Assembly: GCA_950106755.1 (NCBI GenBank) | Contig: CATNNA010000010.1 | Span: 124,001 to 188,000, forward strand | DNA: 64,000 bases | Origin: Climacium dendroides | Lineage: Eukaryota; Streptophyta; Bryopsida; Hypnales; Climaciaceae | Direction of reading: 5' to 3' | In this document: piece by piece, positions 1 through 11,467 of the stretch | Layout: each line of letters starts with the position of its first letter | Position numbering within the stretch: the first letter of the stretch is position 1 | Program-made: the position numbers and the translations under genes | The notes under the pieces: model-generated | Databases searched by the model: none | What the model was told of the DNA's origin: nothing | Seen by the model: the letters and a program-made list of their open reading frames with translations, nothing else

Positions 1-973
1 AGATTTGCAACTTATGTGTTATGTTTTCCGACATGATTCCACGTCAAAACGATATAATTTATTGGTTTCGTTTCTATTAAATACAGCATGATTTTTAGAG
101 TCTCCTTTTTTTAAAACCCATTTCACTTACAAAAGTGTGGGGAAGCACTAGGGTTCTCTTAAACTTCATTTTTCCATGAATCCTAATTATTTCGAAGATT
201 TGCAACTTATGTGTTATGTTTTCGGACAGGCTTCCACGTCAAAACGCTATAATTTATTGGTTTGGTTTCTATTAAATACAGCATGATTTTTAGAGTCTCC
301 TTTTTTTAAAACCCATTTCACTTACAAAAGTGTGGGGAAGCAATAGGGTTCTCTTAGACTTCATTCCTCCATGAATCCTAATTATTTCGAAGATTTGCAA
401 CTTATGTGTTATGTTTTCCGACATGATTCTACGTCAAAACGCTATAATTTATTGGTTTGGTTTCTATTAAATACAGCATGATTTTTAGAGTCTCCTTTTT
501 TTAAAACCCATTTCACTTACAAAAGTGTGGGGAAGCAATAGGGTTCTCTTAAACTTCATTTTTCCATGAATCCTAATTATTTCGAAGATTTGCAACTTAT
601 GTGTTATGTTTTCCGACATGATTCCACGTCAAAACGATATAATTTATTGGTTTGGTTTCTATCAAATACAGCATGATTTCTAGAGTCTCTTTTTTAAAAC
701 CCATTTCACTTACAAAAGTGTGGGGAAGCAATAGGGTTCTCTTAAACTTCATTTTCCCATGAATCCTAATTATTTCGAAGATTTGCAACTTATGTGTTAT
801 GTTTTCGGACATGATTCCCCGTCAAAACGATATAATTTATTGCTTTGGTTTCTATTAAATACAGCATGATTTTTAGAGTCTCCTTTTTTTAAAACCAATT
901 TCACTTACAAAAGTATAGGGAAGCAATAGGGTTCTCTTAAACTTCATTCCTCCATGAATCCTAATTATTTCGA
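1..973. repeat. Five mixed monomers, no clear higher-order unit
   Basis: Monomers start at 1, 196, 391, 586 (193 bp, B1) and 779. Heads vary between TTCCGACATG, TTCGGACAGG and TTCGGACATG types. The monomer at 779 has two private changes, ATTGCTTTGG and AAAACCAATT. The pair at 391 and 586 resembles the pair at 1559 and 1754, 1168 bp downstream (both have the CTACG...GCTATAAT monomer followed by a 193-bp one), but tails differ, so this is at most an old relation. Confidence 0.85.
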
Positions 974-1558
974 AGATTTGCAACTTATGTGTTATGTTTT
1001 CGGACATGATTCCACGTCAAAACGATATAATTTATTGGTTTGGTTTCTATTAAATACAGCATGATTTTTAGAGTCTCCTTTTTTTAAAACCCATTTCACT
1101 TACAAAAGTATAGGGAAGCAATAGGGTTCTCTTAAACTTCATTCCTCCATGAATCCTAATTATTTCGAAGATTTGCAACTTATGTGTTATGTTTTCGGAC
1201 AGGCTTCCACGTCAAAACGATATAATTTATTGGTTTCGTTTCTATTAAATACAGCATGATTTTTAGAGTCTCTTCTTTTTAAAACCCATTTCACTTACAA
1301 AAGTATAGGGAAGCACTAGGGTTCTCTTAAACTTCATTTTTCCATGAATCCTAATTATTTCGAAGATTTGCAACTTATGTGTTATGTTTTCGGACATGAT
1401 TCCCCGTCAAAACGATATAATTTATCGGTTTGGTTTCTATTAAATACAGCATGATTTTTAGAGTCTCCTTTTTTTAAAACCCATTTCACTTACAAAAGTG
1501 TGGGGAAGCACTAGGGTTCTCTTAAACTTCATTTTTCCATGAATCCTAATTATTTCGA
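974..1558. repeat. Three-monomer segment, left copy of a 973-bp duplication
   Basis: Three 195-bp monomers: an ATGATTCCACG type with GTATAGGG tail, an AGGCTTCC type with CTTCTTTTT T-run, and a CCCCG type with TTATCGGTTTGG. The same order recurs 973 bp downstream at 1947-2531. The spacing equals four 195-bp plus one 193-bp monomer. Confidence 0.85.
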
Positions 1559-1946
1559 AGATTTGCAACTTATGTGTTATGTTTTCCGACATGATTCTAC
1601 GTCAAAACGCTATAATTTATTGGTTTGGTTTCTATTAAATACAGCATGATTTTTAGAGTCTCCTTTTTTTAAAACCCATTTCACTTACAAAAGTGTGGGG
1701 AAGCAATAGGGTTCTCTTAGACTTCATTCCTCCATGAATCCTAATTATTTCGAAGATTTGCAACTTATGTGTTATGTTTTCGGACATGATTCCACGTCAA
1801 AACGCTATAATTTATTGGTTTGGTTTCTATCAAATACAGCATGATTTCTAGAGTCTCTTTTTTAAAACCCATTTCACTTACAAAAGTGTGGGGAAGCACT
1901 AGGGTTCTCTTAAACTTCATTTTTCCATGAATCCTAATTATTTCGA
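1559..1946. repeat. Two monomers between the 973-bp duplicates
   Basis: A 195-bp monomer of the CTACG...GCTATAAT type with TTAGACTTCATTCC tail, then a 193-bp B1 monomer starting at 1754 with AAGCACTAGG. They complete the five-monomer spacing of the duplication. Confidence 0.85.
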
Positions 1947-2531
1947 AGATTTGCAACTTATGTGTTATGTTTTCGGACATGATTCCACGTCAAAACGATA
2001 TAATTTATTGGTTTGGTTTCTATTAAATACAGCATGATTTTTAGAGTCTCCTTTTTTTAAAACCCATTTCACTTACAAAAGTATAGGGAAGCAATAGGGT
2101 ACTCTTAAACTTCATTCCTCCATGAATCCTAATTATTTCGAAGATTTGCAACTTATGTGTTATGTTTTCGGACAGGCTTCCACGTCAAAACGATATAATT
2201 TATTGGTTTCGTTTCTATTAAATACAGCATGATTTTTAGAGTCTCTTCTTTTTAAAACCCATTTCACTTACAAAAGTATAGGGAAGCACTAGGGTTCTCT
2301 TAAACTTCATTTTTCCATGAATCCTAATTATTTCGAAGATTTGCAACTTATGTGTTATGTTTTCGGACATGATTCCCCGTCAAAACGATATAATTTATCG
2401 GTTTGGTTTCTATTAAATACAGCATGATTTTTAGAGTCTCCTTTTTTTAAAACCCATTTCACTTACAAAAGTGTGGGGAAGCACTAGGGTTCTCTTAAAC
2501 TTCATTTTTCCATGAATCCTAATTATTTCGA
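1947..2531. repeat. Three-monomer segment, right copy of the 973-bp duplication
   Basis: Same monomer order and diagnostic sites as 974-1558 (AGGCTTCC at 2174 against 1201; CCCC at 2375 against 1402). One visible difference is GGGTACTC near 2097 in place of GGGTTCTC. Confidence 0.85.
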
Positions 2532-3113
2532 AGATTTGCAACTTATGTGTTATGTTTTCCGACATGATTCCCCGTCAAAACGATATAATTTATTGGTTTG
2601 GTTTCTATCAAATACAGCATGATTTCTAGAGTCTCTTTTTTAAAACCCATTTCAATTGAGAATGTGTGGGGAAGCAATAGGATTCTCTTAAACTTCATTT
2701 TTCCATGAATCCTAATTATTTCGAAGATTTGCAACTTATGTGTTATGTTTTCGGACATGATTCCCCGTCAAAACGATATAATTTATTGGTTGGTTTCTAT
2801 TAAATACAGCATGATTTTTAGAGTCTCCTTTCTTTAAAACCCATTTCACTTATAAAAGTATAGGGAAGCAATAGGGTTCTCTTAAACTTCATTTTTCCAT
2901 GAATCCTAATTATTTCGAAGATTTGCAACTTATGTGTTATGTTTTCGGACATGATTCCACGTCAAAACGATATAATTTATCGGTTTGGTTTCTATTAAAT
3001 ACAGCATGATTGTTTGAGTCTCCTTTTTTTAAAACCCATTTCACTTACAAAAGTGTGGGGAAGCAATAGGGTTCTCTTAAACTTCATTTTTCCATGAATC
3101 CTAATTATTTCGA
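2532..3113. repeat. 582-bp trimer, copy 1
   Basis: Three monomers of 193 (B2), 194 and 195 bp. The 194-bp one has lost a T (TTATTGGTTGG) and has the T-run CCTTTCTTT; the third has TGATTGTTTGAGTC. These three private features repeat exactly 582 bp downstream, identifying a recent tandem duplication. Confidence 0.92.
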
Positions 3114-3695
3114 AGATTTGCAACTTATGTGTTATGTTTTCGGACATGATTCCACGTCAAAACGATATAATTTATTGGTTTGGTTTCTATCAAATACAGC
3201 ATGATTTCTAGAGTCTCTTTTTTAAAACCCATTTCAATTGAGAATGTGTGGGGAAGCAATAGGATTCTCTTAAACTTCATTTTTCCATGAATCCTAATTA
3301 TTTCGAAGATTTGCAACTTATGTGTTATGTTTTCGGACATGATTCCCCGTCAAAACGATATAATTTATTGGTTGGTTTCTATTAAATACAGCATGATTTT
3401 TAGAGTCTCCTTTCTTTAAAACCCATTTCACTTACAAAAGTATAGGGAAGCAATAGGGTTCTCTTAAACTTCATTTTTCCATGAATCCTAATTATTTCGA
3501 AGATTTGCAACTTATGTGTTATGTTTTCGGACATGATTCCACGTCAAAACGATATAATTTATCGGTTTGGTTTCTATTAAATACAGCATGATTGTTTGAG
3601 TCTCCTTTTTTTAAAACCCATTTCACTTACAAAAGTGTGGGGAAGCAATAGGGTTCTCTTAAACTTCATTTTTCCATGAATCCTAATTATTTCGA
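3114..3695. repeat. 582-bp trimer, copy 2
   Basis: Repeats 2532-3113 with the same GGTTGG deletion (3370 against 2788) and TGATTGTTTGAGTC. Small differences: the first monomer has TTCGGACATGATTCCACG instead of TTCCGACATGATTCCCCG, and CTTACAAAAG replaces CTTATAAAAG in the second. Confidence 0.92.
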
Positions 3696-3890
3696 AGATT
3701 TGCAACTTATGTGTTATGTTTTCGGACATGATTCCACGTCAAAATGATATAATTTATTGGTTTCGTTTCTATTAAATACAGCATGATTTTTAGAGTCTCC
3801 TTTTTTTAAAACCCATTTCACTTACAAAAGTGTGGGGAAGCAATAGGGTTCTCTTAAACTTCATTTTTCCATGAATCCTAATTATTTCGA
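3696..3890. repeat. Single 195-bp monomer between units
   Basis: Form A with a private CpG to TpG change (AAAATGAT for AAAACGAT near 3744) and the GGTTTCG variant. It separates the 582-bp trimers from the 774-bp tetramers. Confidence 0.85.
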
Positions 3891-4664
3891 AGATTTGCAA
3901 CTTATGTGTTATGTTTTCGGACATGATTCCACGTCAAAACGATATAATTTATTGGTTTGGTTTCTATCAAATACAGCATGATTTCTAGAGTCTCTTTTTT
4001 AAAACCCATTTCACTTACAAAAGTGTGGGGAAGCAATAGGGTTCTCTTAAACTTCATTCCTCCATGAATCCTAATTATTTCGAAGATTTGCAACTTATGT
4101 GTTATGTTTTCGGACATGATTCCACGTCAAAACGGTATAATTTATTGGTTTGGTTTCTATCAAATACAGCATGATTTCTAGAGTCTCTTTTTTAAAACCC
4201 ATTTCACTTACAAAAGTGTGGGGAAGCAATAGGGTTCTCTTAAACTTCATTTTTCCATGAATCCTAATTATTTCGAAGATTTGCAATTTATGTGTTATGT
4301 TTTTGGAAATGATTTCACGTCAAAACGATATAATTTATTGGTTTGGTTTTTATCAAATACAGCATGATTTCTAGAGTCTCTTTTTTAAAACCCATTTCAA
4401 TTGAGAATGTGTGGGGAAGCAATAGGGTTCTCTTAAACTTCATTTTTCCATGAATCCTAATTATTTCGAAGATTTGCAACTTATGTGTTATGTTTTCGGA
4501 CATGATTCCACGTCAAAACGATATAATTTATTGGTTTGGTTTCTATTAAATACAGCATGATTTTTAGAGTCTCCTTTTTTTAAAACCCATTTCACTTACA
4601 AAAGTATAGGGAAGCAATAGGGTTCTCTTAAACTTCATTCCTCCATGAATCCTAATTATTTCGA
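3891..4664. repeat. 774-bp tetramer, copy 1 (193-193-193-195)
   Basis: Two B1 monomers, one B2 monomer with GTTTTTGGAAATG and GCAATTTATG, then one form A monomer with GTATAGGG and ATTCCTCC. Three consecutive 193-bp monomers are found only in this domain. The B2 monomer here keeps GGGTTCTC rather than GGATTCTC. Confidence 0.92.
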
Positions 4665-5438
4665 AGATTTGCAACTTATGTGTTATGTTTTCGGACATGA
4701 TTCCACGTCAAAACGATATAATTTATTGGTTTGGTTTCTATCAAATACAGCATGATTTCTAGAGTCTCTTTTTTAAAACCCATTTCACTTACAAAAGTGT
4801 GGGGAAGCAATAGGGTTCTCTTAAACTTCATTTTTCCATGAATCCTAATTATTTCGAAGATTTGCAACTTATGTGTTATGTTTTCGGACATGATTCCACG
4901 TCAAAACGCTATAATTTATTGGTTTGGTTTCTATCAAATACAGCATGATTTCTAGAGTCTCTTTTTTAAAACCCATTTCACTTACAAAAGTGTGGGGAAG
5001 CAATAGGGTTCTCTTAAACTTCATTTTTCCATGAATCCTAATTATTTCGAAGATTTGCAATTTATGTGTTATGTTTTTGGAAATGATTTCACGTCAAAAC
5101 GATATAATTTATTGGTTTGGTTTCTATCAAATACAGCATGATTTCTAGAGTCTCTTTTTTAAAACCCATTTCAATTGAGAATGTGTGGGGAAGCAATAGG
5201 ATTGTCTTAAACTTCATTTTTCCATGAATCCTAATTATTTCGAAGATTTGCAACTTATGTGTTATGTTTTCGGACATGATTCCACGTCAAAACGATATAA
5301 TTTATTGGTTTGGTTTCTATTAAATACAGCATGATTTTTAGAGTCTCCTTTTTTTAAAACCCATTTCACTTACAAAAGTATAGGGAAGCAATAGGGTTCT
5401 CTTAAACTTCATTCCTCCATGAATCCTAATTATTTCGA
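4665..5438. repeat. 774-bp tetramer, copy 2
   Basis: Same four-monomer order as 3891-4664, including the rare GCAATTTATG and GTTTTTGGAAATG in the B2 monomer at 5051. Differences are small: GCTATAAT in the second monomer and GGATTGTC in the B2 monomer. Confidence 0.92.
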
Positions 5439-6019
5439 AGATTTGCAACTTATGTGTTATGTTTTCGGACATGATTCCCCGTCAAAACGATATAATTTAT
5501 TGGTTTGGTTTCTATCAAATACAGCATGATTTCTAGAGTCTCTTTTTTAAAACCCATTTCACTTACAAAAGTGTGGGGAAGCAATAGGGTTCTCTTAAAC
5601 TTCATTTTTCCATGAATCCTAATTATTTCGAAGATTTGCAACTTATGTGTTATGTTTTCGGAAATGATTTCACGTCAAAACGATATAATTTATTGGTTTG
5701 GTTTCTATCAAATACAGCATGATTTCTAGAGTCTCTTTTTTAAAACCCATTTCAATTGAGAATGTGTGGGGAAGCAATAGGATTCTCTTAAACTTCATTT
5801 TTCCATGAATCCTAATTATTTCGAAGATTTGCAACTTATGTGTTATGTTTTCGGACATGATTCCACGTCAAAACGATATAATTTATTGGTTTCGTTTCTA
5901 TTAAATACAGCATGATTTTTAGAGTCTCCTTTTTTTAAAATCCATTTCAGTTACAAAAGTATAGGGAAGCAATAGGGTTCTCTTAAACTTCATTTTTCCA
6001 TGAATCCTAATTATTTCGA
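5439..6019. repeat. Shortened tetramer (193-193-195, 581 bp)
   Basis: A third copy of the 774-bp unit lacking one B1 monomer. Its closing 195-bp monomer differs (AAAATCCATTTCAG, ATTTTTCC tail), so the right end of this unit has diverged or been replaced. Confidence 0.85.
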
Positions 6020-7571
6020 AGATTTGCAACTTATGTGTTATGTTTTCGGACATGAATCCACGTCAAAACGATATAATTTATTGGTTTGGTTTCTATCAAA
6101 TACAGCATGATTTCTAGAGTCTCTTTTTTAAAACCCATTTCAATTGAGAATGTGTGGGGAAGCAATAGGATTCTCTTAAACTTCATTTTTCCATGAATCC
6201 TAATTATTTCGAAGATTTGCAACTTATGTGTTATATTTTCGGACATGATTCCACGTCAAAACGATATAATTTATTGGTTTCGTTTCTATTAAATACAGCA
6301 TGATTTTTAGAGTCTCCTTTTTTTAAAACCCATTTCACTTACAAAAGTGTGGGGAAGCACTAGGGTTCTCTTAAACTTCATTTTTCCATGAATCCTAATT
6401 ATTTCGAAGATTTGCAACTTATGTGTTATGTTTTCGGACATGATTCCACGTCAAAACGATATAATTTATTGGTTTGGTTTCTATTAAATACAGCATGATT
6501 TTTAGAGTCTCCTTTTTTTAAAACCCATTTCACTTACAAAAGTGTGGGGAAGCAATAGGGTTCTCTTAGACTTCATTCCTCCATGAATCCAAATTATTTC
6601 GAAGATTTGCAACTTATGTGTTATGTTTTCCGACATGATTCTACGTCAAAACGCTATAATTTATTGGTTTGGTTTCTATTAAATACAGCATGATTTTTAG
6701 AGTCTCCTTTTTTTAAAACCCATTTCACTTACAAAAGTGTGGGGAAGCACTAGGGTTCTCTTAAACTTCATTTTTCCATGAATCCTAATTATTTCGAAGA
6801 TTTGCAACTTATGTGTTATGTTTTCGGACATGATTCCACGTCAAAACGATATAATTTATTGGTTTGGTTTCTATCAAATACAGCATGATTTCTAGAGTCT
6901 CTTTTTTAAAACCCATTTCACTTACAAAAGTGTGGGGAAGCAATAGGATTCTCTTAAACTTCATTTTTCCATGAATCCTAATTATTTCGAAGATTTGCAA
7001 CTTATGTGTTATGTTTTCCGACATGATTCCACGTCAAAACGCTATAATTTATTGGTTTGGTTTCTATCAAATACAGCATGATTTCTAGAGTCTCTTTTTT
7101 AAAACCCATTTCACTTACAAAAGTGTGGGGAAGCAATAGGGTTCTCTTAAACTTCATTTTTCCATGAATCCTAATTATTTCGAAGATTTGCAACTTATGT
7201 GTTATGTTTTCCGACATGATTCCACGTCAAAACGATATAATTTATTGGTTTCGTTTCTATTAAATACAGCATGATTTTTAGAGTCTCCTTTTTTTAAAAC
7301 CCATTTCACTTACAAAAGTATAGGGAAGCAATAGGGTTCTCTTAAACTTCATTCCTCCATGAATCCTAATTATTTCGAAGATTTGCAACTTATGTGTTAT
7401 GTTTTCGGACATGATTCCACGTCAAAACGCTATAATTTATTGGTTTGGTTTCTATCAAATGCAGCATGATTTCTAGAGTCTCTTTTTTAAAACCCATTTC
7501 ACTTACAAAAGTGTGGGGAAGCAATAGGGTTCTCTTAAACTTCATTTTTCCATGAATCCTAATTATTTCGA
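6020..7571. repeat. Mixed monomers rich in 193-bp forms
   Basis: Eight monomers starting at 6020 (B2, with ATGAATCCACG), 6213 (TTATATTTTCGG), 6408, 6603 (CTACG), 6798 (B1), 6991 (B1), 7184 and 7379 (B1, r type with CAAATGCAG). The tail TTAGACTTCATTCCTCC followed by CCAAATT first appears at about 6570-6593. No repeated unit was found inside. Confidence 0.85.
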
Positions 7572-8351
7572 AGATTTGCAACTTATGTGTTATGTTTTCG
7601 GACATGATTCCACGTCAAAACGATATAATTTATTGGTTTGGTTTCTATTAAATACAGCATGATTTTTAGAGTCTCCTTTTTTTAAAACCCATTTCACTTA
7701 CAAAAGTATAGGGAAGCAATAGGGTTCTCTTAAACTTCATTTTTCCATGAATCCTAATTATTTCGAAGATTTGCAACTTATGTGTTATATTTTCGGACAT
7801 GATTCCACGTCAAAACGATATAATTTATAGGTTTCGTTTCTATTAAATACAGCATGATTTTTAGAGTCTCTTCTTTTTAAAACCCATTTCACTTACAAAA
7901 GTATAGGGAAGCACTAGGGTTCTCTTAAACTTCATTTTTCCATGAATCCTAATTATTTCGAAGATTTGCAACTTATGTGTTATGTTTTCGGACATGATTC
8001 CCCGTCAAAACGATATAATTTATCGGTTTGGTTTCTATTAAATACAGCATGATTTTTAGAGTCTCGTTTTTTTAAAACCCATTTCACTTACAAAAGTGTG
8101 GGAAAGCACTAGGGTTCTCTTAAACTTCATTTTTCCATGAATCCTAATTATTTCGAAGATTTGCAACTTATGTGTTATATTTTCGGACATGATTCCACGT
8201 CAAAACGATATAATTTATTGGTTTCGTTTCTATTAAATACAGCATGATTTTTAGAGTCTCCTTTTTTTAAAACCCATTTCACTTACAAAAGTGTGGGGAA
8301 GCAATAGGGTTCTCTTAAACTTCATTTTTCCATGAATCCTAATTATTTCGA
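7572..8351. repeat. Four-monomer cassette K, copy 1
   Basis: Four 195-bp monomers in fixed order: a plain form A with GTATAGGG; a TTATATTTTCGG monomer with GGTTTCG, CTTCTTTTT and AAGCACTAGG; a CCCCG monomer with TTATCGG, CTCGTTTTTTT and GTGGGAAAGCACT; and a TTATATTTTCGG monomer with GTGTGGGG. The same cassette recurs at 10298, 12443 and 28763. This copy has a private TTTATAGGTTTCG. Confidence 0.88.
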
Positions 8352-9322
8352 AGATTTGCAACTTATGTGTTATGTTTTCGGACATGATTCCACGTCAAAA
8401 CGATATAATTTATTGGTTTCGTTTCTATTAAATACAGCATGATTTTTAGAGTCTCCTATTTTTAAAACCCATTTCACTTACAAAAGTGTGGGGAAGCAAT
8501 AGGGTTCTCTTAGACTTCATTCCTCCATGAATCCAAATTATTTCGAAGATTTGCAACTTATGTGTTATGTTTTCCGACATGATTCTACGTCAAAACGATA
8601 TAATTTATTGGTTTGGTTTCTATTAAATACAGCATGATTTTTAGAGTCTCCTTTTTTTAAAACCCATTTCACTTACAAAAGTGTGGGGAAGCAATAGGGT
8701 TCTCTTAAACTTCATTTTTCCATGAATCCTAATTATTTCGAAGATTTGCAACTTATGTGTTATGTTTTCGGACATGATTCCACGTCAAAACGATATAATT
8801 TATTGGTTTGGTTTCTATCAAATACAGCATGATTTCTAGAGTCTCTTTTTTAAAACCCATTTCACTTACAAAAGTGTGGGGAAGCAATAGGGTTCTCTTA
8901 AACTTCATTTTTCCATGAATCCTAATTATTTCGAAGATTTGCAACTTATGTGTTATGTTTTCGGACATGATTCCCCGTCAAAACGATATAATTTATTGGT
9001 TTGGTTTCTATTAAATACAGCATGATTTTTAGAGTCTCCTTTTTTTAAAACCCATTTCACTTACAAAAGTATAGGGAAGCAATAGGGTTCTCTTAAACTT
9101 CATTCCTCCATGAATCCTAATTATTTCGAAGATTTGCAACTTATGTGTTATGTTTTCGGACATGATTCCACGTCAAAACGCTATAATTTATTGGTTTGGT
9201 TTCTATCAAATGCAGCATGATTTCTAGAGTCTCTTTTTTAAAACCCATTTCACTTACAAAAGTGTGGGGAAGCAATAGGGTTCTCTTAGACTTCATTCCT
9301 CCATGAATCCAAATTATTTCGA
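8352..9322. repeat. Five monomers leading into the 2145-bp domain
   Basis: Starts at 8352 (CCTATTTTT T-run, TTAGAC...CCAAATT tail), 8547 (CTACG), 8742 (B1), 8935 (CCCCG with GTATAGGG) and 9130 (r-type B1). The last one carries the TTAGACTTCATTCCTCC...CCAAATT tail that also ends the 2145-bp unit at 11467, so the exchange boundary lies inside this monomer. Confidence 0.85.
8742..8934. repeat. Reference monomer, form B1 (193 bp)
   Basis: B1 differs from form A by a linked set of changes in the middle: TATCAAAT instead of TATTAAAT, TTTCTAGAG (an XbaI site) instead of TTTTTAGAG, and CTC+T6 instead of CTCC+T7, giving 193 bp. Forty-eight copies occur, most of them left of 28.8 kb. Fourteen B1 copies also carry CAAATGCAG instead of CAAATACAG and GCTATAAT instead of GATATAAT; these are called r monomers here (starts 7379, 9130, 14001, 14389, 15750, 18667, 19638, 21387, 23331, 24885, 25856, 26437, 27018, 28570). 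The minus strand of B1 is open for up to 71 codons because both the stop and the frame change with the shorter T-run. Confidence 0.95.
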
Positions 9323-11467
9323 AGATTTGCAACTTATGTGTTATGTTTTCCGACATGATTCTACGTCAAAATGATATAATTTATTGGTTTGGTTTCTATT
9401 AAATACAGCATGATTTTTAGAGTCTCCTTTTTTTAAAACCCATTTCACTTACAAAAGTGTGGGGAAGCAATAGGGTTCTCTTAAACTTCATTTTTCCATG
9501 AATCCTAATTATTTCGAAGATTTGCAACTTATGTGTTATGTTTTCGGACATGATTCCACGTCAAAACGATATAATTTATTGGTTTGGTTTCTATTAAATA
9601 CAGCATGATTTTTAGAGTCTCCTATTTTTAAAACCCATTTCACTTACAAAAGTGTGGGGAAGCAATAGGGTTCTCTTAGACTTCATTCCTCCATGAATCC
9701 AAATTATTTCGAAGATTTGCAACTTATGTGTTATGTTTTCCGACATGATTCTACGTCAAAACGCTATAATTTATTGGTTTGGTTTCTATTAAATACAGCA
9801 TGATTTTTAGAGTCTCCTATTTTTAAAACCCATTTCACTTACAAAAGTGTGGGGAAGCAATAGGGTTCTCTTAGACTTCATTCCTCCATGAATCCAAATT
9901 ATTTCGAAGATTTGCAACTTATGTGTTATGTTTTCCGACATGATTCTACGTCAAAACGATATAATTTATTGGTTTGGTTTCTATTAAATACAGCATGATT
10001 TTTAGAGTCTCCTTTTTTTAAAACCCATTTCACTTACAAAAGTGTGGGGAAGCAATAGGGTTCTCTTAAACTTCATTTTTCCATGAATCCTAATTATTTC
10101 GAAGATTTGCAACTTATGTGTTATGTTTTCGGACATGATTCCACGTCAAAACGATATAATTTATTGGTTTGGTTTCTATTAAATACAGCATGATTTTTAG
10201 AGTCTCCTTTTTTTAAAACCCATTTCACTTACAAAAGTGTGGGGAAGCAATAGGGTTCTCTTAAACTTCATTTTTCCATGAATCCTAATTATTTCGAAGA
10301 TTTGCAACTTATGTGTTATGTTTTCGGACATGATTCCACGTCAAAACGATATAATTTATTGGTTTGGTTTCTATTAAATACAGCATGATTTTTAGAGTCT
10401 CCTTTTTTTAAAACCCATTTCACTTACAAAAGTATAGGGAAGCAATAGGGTTCTCTTAAACTTCATTTTTCCATGAATCCTAATTATTTCGAAGATTTGC
10501 AACTTATGTGTTATATTTTCGGACATGATTCCACGTCAAAACGATATAATTTATTGGTTTCGTTTCTATTAAATACAGCATGATTTTTAGAGTCTCTTCT
10601 TTTTAAAACCCATTTCACTTACAAAAGTATAGGGAAGCACTAGGGTTCTCTTAAACTTCATTTTTCCATGAATCCTAATTATTTCGAAGATTTGCAACTT
10701 ATGTGTTATGTTTTCGGACATGATTCCCCGTCAAAACGATATAATTTATCGGTTTGGTTTCTATTAAATACAGCATGATTTTTAGAGTCTCGTTTTTTTA
10801 AAACCCATTTCACTTACAAAAGTGTGGGAAAGCACTAGGGTTCTCTTAAACTTCATTTTTCCATGAATCCTAATTATTTCGAAGATTTGCAACTTATGTG
10901 TTATATTTTCGGACATGATTCCACGTCAAAACGATATAATTTATTGGTTTCGTTTCTATTAAATACAGCATGATTTTTACAGTCTCCTTTTTTTAAAACC
11001 CATTTCACTTACAAAAGTGTGGGGAAGCAATAGGGTTCTCTTAAACTTCATTTTTCCATGAATCCTAATTATTTCGAAGATTTGCAACTTATGTGTTATG
11101 TTTTCGGACATGATTCCACGTCAAAACGATATAATTTATTGGTTTGGTTTCTATTAAATACAGCATGATTTTTAGAGTCTCCTATTTTTAAAACCCATTT
11201 CACTTACAAAAGTGTGGGGAAGCAATAGGGTTCTCTTAAACTTCATTTTTCCATGAATCCTAATTATTTCGAAGATTTGCAACTTATGTGTTATGTTTTC
11301 GGACATGATTCCCCGTCAAAACGATATAATTTATCGGTTTGGTTTCTATTAAATACAGCATGATTTTTAGAGTCTCCTTTTTTTAAAACCCATTTCACTT
11401 ACAAAAGTGTGGGGAAGCAATAGGGTTCTCTTAGACTTCATTCCTCCATGAATCCAAATTATTTCGA
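9323..11467. repeat. 11-monomer higher-order unit, 2145 bp, copy 1
   Basis: Eleven 195-bp monomers with no 193-bp form. Order: CTACG with AAAATGAT; CCACG with CCTATTTTT and TTAGAC tail; CTACG with GCTATAAT and CCTATTTTT; CTACG; two plain monomers; the last three of cassette K (10493-11077); a CCTATTTTT monomer; a CCCCG/TTATCGG monomer. Diagnostic pairs with copy 2: CTACG at 9361 and 11506, CCTATTTTT near 9621 and 11766, and TTTTTACAG at 10976 and 13121, all 2145 bp apart. Confidence 0.95.
10103..10297. repeat. Reference monomer, form A (195 bp)
   Basis: Used as the standard for offsets quoted elsewhere. Offsets: 28-29, 42-43, 50-51 and 193-194 are the four CpG sites; 39-46 is CCACGTCA; 53-60 TATAATTT; 76-81 ATTAAA; 106-112 a T7 run followed by A4; 124-137 a small inverted repeat CACTT-acaa-AAGTG; 148-154 ATAGGGT; 191 to 1 of the next monomer TTCGAA. 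Form A is the majority class across the window. Its minus strand is closed by stop codons (one falls at the TCTAA just left of the T-run), so it carries no open frame of note. Confidence 0.95.

Noticed and set aside
50..62. TATAATTT as a promoter element
   Set aside because: In 31% G+C satellite DNA a TATA-like string is expected, and no initiator, gene or matching upstream element is present.
124..137. Inverted repeat CACTT-acaa-AAGTG as terminator or structural RNA
   Set aside because: A 5-bp stem is weak, it is destroyed in B2 and weakened in GTATA and CTTAGAAAAG monomers, and no gene precedes it.
148..154. Telomere-like heptamer TAGGGTT
   Set aside because: A single TAGGGTT sits in each monomer with GGGTTCTC, with no tandem heptamers. 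This is chance similarity to the plant-type telomere repeat.
1..195. Smaller internal subrepeats within the monomer
   Set aside because: Reading the monomer against itself shows no second copy of any stretch beyond a few bases, so 195 bp is the basic unit, not a multiple of a shorter one.
586..812. Minus-strand open frames of 62-71 codons repeated about 68 times, seemingly a conserved small protein
   Set aside because: They occur only in 193-bp monomers, run past one monomer into the next, and end when the frame shifts by one base (193 is not a multiple of 3). Form A closes the frame at once. Sequence conservation is that of the satellite itself, and many frames would need a TTG start. They are by-products, not genes.
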